DNA of 62,625 nt from UBA1181 sp963619325 (GTDB lineage: Bacteria; Bacteroidota; Bacteroidia; Bacteroidales; Paludibacteraceae): NCBI GenBank assembly GCA_963619325.1, contig CAVEVQ010000013.1, forward strand, positions 1-62,625. The letters run 5' to 3'. The notes beneath the pieces were generated by a model. It worked only from the letters and a program-made list of their open reading frames with translations. It did no database searches and was not told the DNA's origin. The position numbers and the translations under genes were made by a program. Shown one piece after another: positions 7,252-12,821 of the stretch; the first letter of the stretch is position 1, and the number at the start of each line of letters is the position of its first letter.

Positions 7252-7977
7252 TTAGAATCTGAACGAAACAATTACCATAATGCTGTTGTTGCGTGCTTTA
7301 TAGCCATAGTCAGAATCTTCAGCTTCTCTTAAAGTGTTAAAGAATCCGAGTTCGTAGGCGATCATATATGAAACTCTGTCGACAGTTACTCCTGTCTGTA
7401 TCTTTGCTCCTACGTCGAAACGCTTGAAACTGAAGTCTTTAGGCTCTTCATTGAAGGTGCTGACGGTTGATTCCCGATCAACTAATGTATTGTATACTTT
7501 CGCCAGGTCGCTCTCATACTCGTTGCAACGGTCTCCAGTCAGTCCAAAGGCAAAGTAAGGCCCGACCATCAACTTCCACGACACTTGGTCTTCAATTGGC
7601 AGACACAATCCATACATGACGGGAACTTGCAAGTAGAACATGTTGATGGTAGCTTTGTCCTCGTCAGTGTAGAATTTCCAAGGACCGCCTTCTTTGACCC
7701 ACCTGTGTCCTTCTATTTTGCAACCTTTTCGGTTGAAATTGGCTCCCACTTCAATGAATTGTTTTTCGCTAACACGAATGTCAATGTCCGCACCGAATGT
7801 GAAACTGAAAAGACCTGTCTTGTGGTAGGCATCGTAGGCGTTACCCCATTGATTGGCATAACCTAAGCCGAGGTCGAAGCCGAATTTGACGGGACGGTCG
7901 TTTTGCGATAGTACGACGAACGAAAAGAACAAACAAACGATAGTCGCAAATGATTTTAGTGTAATCTTCCTAATCAT
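7252..7977 (-). CDS. Outer-membrane beta-barrel protein (porin-family, OMP_b-brl type)
   Basis: The start at 7977 gives MIRKITLKS and a clean signal peptide ending about SQ|ND (residue 25). An in-frame ATG further upstream would put the promoter inside the gene. The 241-aa product has alternating hydrophobic/polar strands, an opening FGFDLGLGYANQWG and the C-terminal aromatic Phe (SFRF) typical of outer-membrane barrels folded by BAM. The family is common in Bacteroidota and usually of unknown substrate. The gene is monocistronic, with its own promoter (8013-8040) and terminator (7191-7226). A decayed piece of a second copy lies between the two Rpn genes. Confidence 0.75.
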   Translation of the reverse strand: MIRKITLKSFATIVCLFFSFVVLSQNDRPVKFGFDLGLGYANQWGNAYDAYHKTGLFSFTFGADIDIRVSEKQFIEVGANFNRKGCKIEGHRWVKEGGPWKFYTDEDKATINMFYLQVPVMYGLCLPIEDQVSWKLMVGPYFAFGLTGDRCNEYESDLAKVYNTLVDRESTVSTFNEEPKDFSFKRFDVGAKIQTGVTVDRVSYMIAYELGFFNTLREAEDSDYGYKARNNSIMVIVSFRF

Positions 7978-8012
7978 AATTGATAAATTTAAATTGCTTT
8001 GAAAAATACGTT

Positions 8013-8040
8013 CAAAGGTACGAATTAAATCATAATTCAA
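8013..8040 (-). promoter_or_regulatory. Promoter of the outer-membrane barrel gene
   Basis: The -7 element TACCTTTG (8013-8020, minus strand) matches TAnnTTTG. TTG at 8038-8040 is 17 bases upstream, slightly shorter than the usual spacing. Confidence 0.55.
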
Positions 8041-8077
8041 TGATATTTGAGGCTTGCTTGCTCTTTGAAAAACTTTT

Positions 8078-8230
8078 TCAGTCGGATAGCAATGTGCCTA
8101 AGTGAACATTAAATACGCTTGAGTAGTCGGTCGCCTCCTCGCCTGGCTCTATGCCATCAGTGGGGAAATAGCGCGTCCATTTCTTCGTTTGATAGTTGTA
8201 CAAGAAGGATTGTCTTTTTGGACTGTCATA
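8078..8230 (-). pseudogene. 3' remnant of a 'short' array gene
   Basis: On the minus strand an open frame without a start codon runs from a stop at 8231-8233 to TGA at 8078-8080. It encodes FLYNYQTKKWTRY, then E-E-x-x-DYSSVFNVHLGTLLSD. This aligns with the C-terminus of the short gene 9338-9838 (FLYNYQTKKWMRY ... DYSNIFEVHLNSLL). Everything upstream of this module is missing, so only about a quarter of the gene is left. It follows the long gene 8247-9326 directly, in the position a short gene would occupy in the alternating array. Confidence 0.75.
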
Positions 8231-8246
8231 TTACCATTTTTGAATA

Positions 8247-9326
8247 TTATGAAAGAAGTGCTTCCATAGGGAGATTGAGAAGCATTGAGTAATATTTTTC
8301 CTCAACAAAGATGCTGTCGTTTTCCTCGCGTGTGAAACGCATCCATTTTTTTGTTGAAGGGTCAAAAAGAAAGGCCTCTTCTATGGTAACCACTTTTTTG
8401 AGTATGTCGTCCATCTTTTGTCGTGCGGCTTCTAATCCCTCTTCTCCGACAATCACTATCGTCCAGATTGCATATTCAAAAGAAGGGCTGCCTCCATTTT
8501 CAGGAATGACGACATCATTGAAGTAGGTGACATCGGATCTTAGAGTGCCGTTTTCGTCAGAATAGACGGGGGCGTTTATGTATAAGAGATTTTCCTTGAA
8601 GTGACTGTCCCCTAAAACTTCAGTTGAAAGTTTGTCATAGATTTTTTTCCTGAACCAAGCACGAACATCTTCTGTTACTGGGATGTTCTCAAAATTGTTG
8701 TCAAGAGCATATTGTTCATATTTCTCTGTTTCAAGGAGTTTTTGAATGAACTCTATCTTTCTCTTATATCTTTTCTCTTTTTCCTCTTTATTTCCATACA
8801 ACATTTGATTCTTCCAGCTGTCTTTTGTCTCGATTACATACTTTTCTAACTCTTTTCTAACTTCTAATGAAGTGCCGAAGAAGTATCTGATGTCCTTTTG
8901 GAATCTACGAGAATAGCTGTCTTCTTCTTCAACAAAACCATTGTCTGGATGTCGTGTGAAGCGATAGAGACGATCCTCCTCAAAATTGAAAAGGAAAGCC
9001 TCTTGTAACTCATCGTCTTCGTGAAAACAAGCGATGATTTCCTTTCTCCTTTTATCTTCAATCTTGTTGTATGCGGTGTTAATAATGAATTCGCACTCTT
9101 TATAAAACTTGTACTTGAATAATGAAACGAAAGGAGTAACCCCACAGAATCCGTCTGCGTCTACTGCTAATTCTAATTGAATTTGAAGCAAATCATCTTT
9201 TTCAATCTGTTTTTTTGTTAAACTGGAACGCAAGTATTGCTCGCAAACGTTTTGTACCGACTTCTCAACATCCTCTTCTGGAAAGATTCTTAGAAGTTCT
9301 TTTATGCTTTTTTTGTAGTCTTTCAT
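8247..9326 (-). CDS. 'Long' array protein 1, two-module protein of unknown function (possible PD-(D/E)XK-like fold)
   Basis: A 359-aa protein without signal peptide or membrane segments. I do not recognise it as a named family. It contains two related modules, each ending in EAFLF-x(5-7)-R-W/L-x-RF-x-R ... EE-x-YS: residues about 55-155 and about 220-355, joined by a charged Lys/Glu linker (160-205). The second module contains SDVTYF (264-269), IVGEEG (292-297) and KKWMRF (326-331). In the paralogs the corresponding segments are PD-x-AYF and E-VVGEEG, which resembles the PD...ExV...K arrangement of Uma2-like nucleases. In this copy the Pro and the Glu of that pattern are replaced (SD and V), so it may be inactive. 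The short gene 9338-9838 ends 11 bases upstream, suggesting co-transcription. Confidence 0.6.
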   Translation of the reverse strand: MKDYKKSIKELLRIFPEEDVEKSVQNVCEQYLRSSLTKKQIEKDDLLQIQLELAVDADGFCGVTPFVSLFKYKFYKECEFIINTAYNKIEDKRRKEIIACFHEDDELQEAFLFNFEEDRLYRFTRHPDNGFVEEEDSYSRRFQKDIRYFFGTSLEVRKELEKYVIETKDSWKNQMLYGNKEEKEKRYKRKIEFIQKLLETEKYEQYALDNNFENIPVTEDVRAWFRKKIYDKLSTEVLGDSHFKENLLYINAPVYSDENGTLRSDVTYFNDVVIPENGGSPSFEYAIWTIVIVGEEGLEAARQKMDDILKKVVTIEEAFLFDPSTKKWMRFTREENDSIFVEEKYYSMLLNLPMEALLS

Positions 9327-9337
9327 TTTTATCAGAA

Positions 9338-9838
9338 TTATTTTGTTAGTAAGGAATTTAAGTGTACTTCAAATATGTTAGAGTAGTCGCTTTCCTCTCC
9401 TTTAAATTGGGGAGCATCGGATGGAGTGTAGCGCATCCATTTCTTCGTTTGATAGTTGTACAAGAAGGCTTCTTTCATACTCTTTACGTTTTTGAGAACC
9501 TCTTTGATGTTATCTAAGGAATGTTTTTTCCCATGGTTGCAGACAACTTCAATTTCAAAAATGGCATCTGTGTATGTCGGCTCCGATTTTTCGTCTTTCG
9601 TGATGATAGTGAAGTAGGCAATGTCTGGTATTATTTCTCCATCTAATCCCCACCGATATACGGGAGCCTCTCTGTCTAAGTTCTCCCGACACAGCTTATT
9701 TGTCTTCTTCATTGTGAGGTCACTCAACTTGTCATAAAGCCTTTTGCATATCCATGCATGAGGTTTTACAGCTGCAGCCATACCTAAACCCTTAGGAGGT
9801 TTGACTGACGTCTTTGGTTTTTCCTGGGTTGTCGTCAT
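9338..9838 (-). CDS. 'Short' array protein 1, single-module protein of unknown function (possible Uma2/PD-(D/E)XK-like)
   Basis: A 166-aa soluble protein. After a Lys/Pro-rich leader (1-25) it aligns with the second module of the long proteins: KRLYDKLS (32-39), EAPVY (57-61), PDIAYF (71-76), FEIEVV (94-99), K112/K116, EAFLYNY (123-129), KKWMRY (132-137), then DYSNIFEVHLNSLL near the end. The order PD ... ExE ... K with a following hydrophobic strand and 'KKW-x-RY' resembles Uma2 (DUF820)-type PD-(D/E)XK domains. This is my inference from motif spacing. It is the only fully intact short gene: one sibling is frameshifted (10935-11440) and one is a remnant (8078-8230). It is spaced 24 bases from the upstream long gene and 11 from the downstream one, so it probably belongs to one transcript. 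Confidence 0.6.
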   Translation of the reverse strand: MTTTQEKPKTSVKPPKGLGMAAAVKPHAWICKRLYDKLSDLTMKKTNKLCRENLDREAPVYRWGLDGEIIPDIAYFTIITKDEKSEPTYTDAIFEIEVVCNHGKKHSLDNIKEVLKNVKSMKEAFLYNYQTKKWMRYTPSDAPQFKGEESDYSNIFEVHLNSLLTK

Positions 9839-9862
9839 AATTATATGTTTGTTATTGAGCAG

Positions 9863-10942
9863 TTATACTATTGTCCCCATATACTTCTTGAAAAACTTTG
9901 AATAGGTTTTTTCTTCAATGATGAAGCTATTGTCTTTCTTTCGGGAGTAACGCGTCCATTTTTTCGTTTTAGGTTCGTATAAAAACGCTTCTCCTATGGT
10001 AACCACTTTCTTGAGAATGTCCTCCATTTTTTGTTGCGCATTCTCCAATCCTTCTTCTCCGACGACCTCTACGACCCAAAGTGCATATTTGAAAGTGGGG
10101 TAGTTCCCGTCTTCTGGTTTGTCGACAGATTTAAAGTAGGCGATGTCGGGTCTTAGAGTGCCGGTTGAGTCGGAATAAACCGCAGCGTCGGTGTATAGTA
10201 AGTCAGTGCTGAGATTATTGCCTTCTGAAATCTCAATCTTGAGTTTGTTGTAAATTATCTTGCTATACCAAGTATGAAGATCTTCCGTTATAGGAATGTT
10301 GTCGAGATTATTGCGGACTGCGTATTGCTCACACCGCTCTTTGGGTATGAGTTTGCGTAAGTACTCCAAATTTTCTTTATTTCGGCGCTTTTCTTTCTCC
10401 CTATCCTTTGCTGGTATTTCTATATCAACAATGCATGGCTCTTTTTCTTCTTCTAATTCTTCTAAAACTTCCAATGAGGAGCCGAAAAAATGTCGAATGT
10501 CTTTTTTGAACCTCTGAGAATAACTGTTTTCTTCTTCAATGTAACTATTGTCGGGTTGCCTTGAGAAACGGTATAGCCGGTCTTCTTCGAAGTTGAATAG
10601 AAAAGCCTCTTGTAACTCGTTGTCTTGATGGAAACATGCGATGATTTCTCGTCTTCGTTCATCTTCCACTTTGTTGTACGCAGTGTTGATAATAAATTCG
10701 CAGTAGCAGCACTTCCTATATCTGAAGAGAGAGAAATTGGGAGTGACACTGTCAAATCCGTCGGCTGTTATCCCTAATTCGATATATTCACGAAGTAGAT
10801 AGTCGTAAGAAGCTTCTCTCCTTGTTAAATTGGCATATAAATATCTCTCGCAAACGCAGTGTACGGAGAGTTCAACATCTTCTTCTGAAAATACTTTCAA
10901 AAGATCTTTAATAACTTCTTTGTATTTTCTTAACTTAATCAT
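9863..10942 (-). CDS. 'Long' array protein 2, two-module protein of unknown function (possible PD-(D/E)XK-like fold)
   Basis: A 359-aa protein with the same architecture as long protein 1. The N-terminal module (about 55-155) has TPNFSLFRY, CEFIINTAYNK and QEAFLFNFEEDRLYRF; it appears to lack the Asp of the PD motif. An EKE-rich linker (160-200) follows. The C-terminal module has RPDIAYF (264-270), VVEVVGEEG (290-298, Glu292), K305/K311, EAFLYEP (318-324) and KKWTRYSRK. From about residue 66 onward it is identical to long protein 3 (11561-12637) except the final residue. The first 65 or so residues are only moderately similar. Its start codon overlaps the end of the frame-restored short gene 2 (shared ATGATTAA), indicating former translational coupling. 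Confidence 0.6.
   Translation of the reverse strand: MIKLRKYKEVIKDLLKVFSEEDVELSVHCVCERYLYANLTRREASYDYLLREYIELGITADGFDSVTPNFSLFRYRKCCYCEFIINTAYNKVEDERRREIIACFHQDNELQEAFLFNFEEDRLYRFSRQPDNSYIEEENSYSQRFKKDIRHFFGSSLEVLEELEEEKEPCIVDIEIPAKDREKEKRRNKENLEYLRKLIPKERCEQYAVRNNLDNIPITEDLHTWYSKIIYNKLKIEISEGNNLSTDLLYTDAAVYSDSTGTLRPDIAYFKSVDKPEDGNYPTFKYALWVVEVVGEEGLENAQQKMEDILKKVVTIGEAFLYEPKTKKWTRYSRKKDNSFIIEEKTYSKFFKKYMGTIV
9866..10746. repeat. Near-identical direct repeat (conversion tract), copy A
   Basis: About 880 bases that match 11564-12444 at a constant offset of 1,698 bases, with only about three differences seen by eye, all near the 3' end of the genes. Similarity drops sharply at about 10747/12445. 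Confidence 0.85.
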
Positions 10943-11440
10943 AAGGGTATCTTTCTATTAAAGTGTTTAAATGAATTTCAAATGTGCTTGAGTAGTCTGT
11001 TTTCTCTCCCTTGAGGTCTTCTTTGGTATAGCGAGTCCAATCTTTAGTTTCGTAATTGTAAAGAAAAGCCTCTTGGATGCTTTCTACTTTCTTGAGGACT
11101 TCTATAATGTTCTTTAAGGAACTCTTTTTCCATGTTTGCGGACTACTTCGATTTCAAAAATAGGTGCTCTATAAATAGCATTAATGTCGCTAACTCTCCT
11201 AATAGATGTGAAATAGGCAACATCTGGTTTTATTTCCCCTTTACTTCCCCAATTATATACTGGAGCCTCTCTGTCTAAGTTCTTTCTGCTCAGCTTGTTT
11301 GTCCTCTTCCTTGTATGGTCGCTTAGTCCATCATAAAGTACTTTGCAAGCCAGTGAGTGAATCATTGCAGGACTGGCCATCCCTAACCCCATAGGAATTT
11401 TGTCCTTCGTGTCTTTTCCTTTTCCCATTGTTGTAATCAT
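10935..11440 (-). pseudogene. 'Short' array gene 2, frameshifted by one base
   Basis: From ATG at 11440 the first frame encodes 108 residues with IPMGLGMA, KPDVAYF and FEIEVV, then ends at a stop at 11114-11116. The homologous remainder (SLKNIIEVLKKVESIQEAFLYNYETK, here shortened) continues in the -1 frame to TAA at 10935-10937. The total length is 506 bases, one short of a codon multiple. The break falls in an A-run (minus strand; T5 at 11125-11129), where the intact sibling has six A residues. Adding one A restores a protein of about 168 residues very like 9338-9838. In the restored frame the stop overlaps the ATG of the next long gene. It may be a true pseudogene, a slippage-prone switch or a sequencing error. 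Confidence 0.75.
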
Positions 11441-11447
11441 TTTTTTA

Positions 11448-11455
11448 CAAATTTA
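11448..11455 (-). promoter_or_regulatory. -7 box upstream of short gene 2
   Basis: TAAATTTG (minus strand) matches TAnnTTTG and lies just before the ATG at 11440. The 120-base gap to the preceding long gene is AT-rich. I see no convincing -33 element. The resulting leader would be almost absent. Confidence 0.35.
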
Positions 11456-11560
11456 TAACAATGAATAACAATTGTATCGTGTTTAATAATTAGTTTTTAA
11501 CACTTTTATAAGTGATTGAATTTCAGTTTGTTATGGCTCAATTTTTATATTGCTCTAACT

Positions 11561-12637
11561 TTATATTATTGTCCCCATATACTTCTTGAAAAACTTTGAA
11601 TAGGTTTTCTCTTCAATGATGAAGCTGTTGTCTTTCTTTCGGGAGTAACGCGTCCATTTTTTCGTTTTAGGTTCGTATAAAAACGCTTCTCCTATGGTAA
11701 CCACTTTCTTGAGAATGTCCTCCATTTTTTGTTGCGCATTCTCCAATCCTTCTTCTCCGACGACCTCTACGACCCAAAGTGCATATTTGAAAGTGGGGTA
11801 GTTCCCGTCTTCTGGTTTGTCGACAGATTTAAAGTAGGCGATGTCGGGTCTTAGAGTGCCGGTTGAGTCGGAATAAACCGCAGCGTCGGTGTATAGTAAG
11901 TCAGTGCTGAGATTATTGCCTTCTGAAATCTCAATCTTGAGTTTGTTGTAAATTATCTTGCTATACCAAGTATGAAGATCTTCCGTTATAGGAATGTTGT
12001 CGAGATTATTGCGGACTGCGTATTGCTCACACCGCTCTTTGGGTATGAGTTTGCGTAAGTACTCCAAATTTTCTTTATTTCGGCGCTTTTCTTTCTCCCT
12101 ATCCTTTGCTGGTATTTCTATATCAACAATGCATGGCTCTTTTTCTTCTTCTAATTCTTCTAAAACTTCCAATGAGGAGCCGAAAAAATGTCGAATGTCT
12201 TTTTTGAACCTCTGAGAATAACTGTTTTCTTCTTCAATGTAACTATTGTCGGGTTGCCTTGAGAAACGGTATAGCCGGTCTTCTTCGAAGTTGAATAGAA
12301 AAGCCTCTTGTAACTCGTTGTCTTGATGGAAACATGCGATGATTTCTCGTCTTCGTTCATCTTCCACTTTGTTGTACGCAGTGTTGATAATAAATTCGCA
12401 GTAGCAGCACTTCCTATATCTGAAGAGAGAGAAATTGGGAGTGATACTGTTAAATCCGTCTGCTGTTACCTCTAATTCGATATATACACGAAGTAGACGG
12501 TCGTAGCTCTCCAACCACGTCAGATTGTCCCAAATGTGTCCTTCACAAACGCAGTGAACTGCCAACTCTACGCTTTCTTCCGAATATAACGTTAAAAGTT
12601 CTTGAATGGTCTCTTTATAGCTTCTGGTCTTAATCAT
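11561..12637 (-). CDS. 'Long' array protein 3, two-module protein of unknown function (possible PD-(D/E)XK-like fold)
   Basis: A 358-aa protein and the first gene of the array in transcription order. From the TPNFSLFRY segment to the end it is identical to long protein 2 apart from the last residue. It therefore has the same degenerate N-terminal module and the same C-terminal module with RPDIAYF, VVEVVGEEG and EAFLYEPKTKKW. The first 65 or so residues differ (roughly two thirds identical), for example EGHIWDNLTWLESYD in place of ERYLYANLTRREASYD. This mosaic pattern is typical of gene conversion between tandem paralogs. A promoter and a hairpin-containing leader lie upstream (12638-12738). 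Confidence 0.6.
   Translation of the reverse strand: MIKTRSYKETIQELLTLYSEESVELAVHCVCEGHIWDNLTWLESYDRLLRVYIELEVTADGFNSITPNFSLFRYRKCCYCEFIINTAYNKVEDERRREIIACFHQDNELQEAFLFNFEEDRLYRFSRQPDNSYIEEENSYSQRFKKDIRHFFGSSLEVLEELEEEKEPCIVDIEIPAKDREKEKRRNKENLEYLRKLIPKERCEQYAVRNNLDNIPITEDLHTWYSKIIYNKLKIEISEGNNLSTDLLYTDAAVYSDSTGTLRPDIAYFKSVDKPEDGNYPTFKYALWVVEVVGEEGLENAQQKMEDILKKVVTIGEAFLYEPKTKKWTRYSRKKDNSFIIEEKTYSKFFKKYMGTII
11564..12444. repeat. Near-identical direct repeat (conversion tract), copy B
   Basis: Partner of 9866-10746; see there for extent and differences. Confidence 0.85.
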
Positions 12638-12659
12638 AATTTAGTTTTGTTTGATAATA

Positions 12660-12682
12660 GGGGCGTATTCCCCCTTTGGGGG
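12660..12682 (-). promoter_or_regulatory. Leader with two mutually exclusive hairpins ahead of the long/short array
   Basis: On the minus strand the leader contains CCCCC-AAA-GGGGG (12670-12682) directly followed by a second C-run (12660-12663). The G-run can pair with the upstream C5 (3-base loop) or with the downstream C4 (loop of about 6-7 bases). The two folds exclude each other. This could affect expression of the array, but no known riboswitch or attenuator class is recognisable. Confidence 0.3.
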
Positions 12683-12705
12683 TTGTCTGTAAAAGTTGTT
12701 TTCCA

Positions 12706-12738
12706 CAAATCTAAAAAATAATGATTTGAAATTGGCAA
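12706..12738 (-). promoter_or_regulatory. Promoter of the long/short gene array
   Basis: TAGATTTG (12706-12713, minus strand) matches TAnnTTTG. A TTG at 12736-12738 is 22 bases upstream. The leader to the ATG at 12637 would be about 60 bases and contains the hairpins at 12660-12682. The rest of the gap to mutS2 (12739-12821) shows no gene. Confidence 0.5.
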
Positions 12739-12821
12739 GTTTCTTTAATATTCTGTTGCCCGTTTGATTCTTTAACGGAATAATTTTATGTTCCCTAAGA
12801 CCAATGTTTCCGCCCTAATGC

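Noticed and set aside
11114..11440. The 108-residue product as a genuine short protein
   Set aside because: Its homologous remainder continues in the next frame to a stop overlapping the following gene, so a frameshifted gene explains the data better.
3116..12821. An integrative element inserted at tRNA-Asn, covering the duplicated gene block
   Set aside because: No integrase, no mobilisation genes and no repeat of the tRNA 3' end (around GGTTCAAGCCC) near 12.6-12.8 kb were found; the epimerase gene separates the tRNA from the block.
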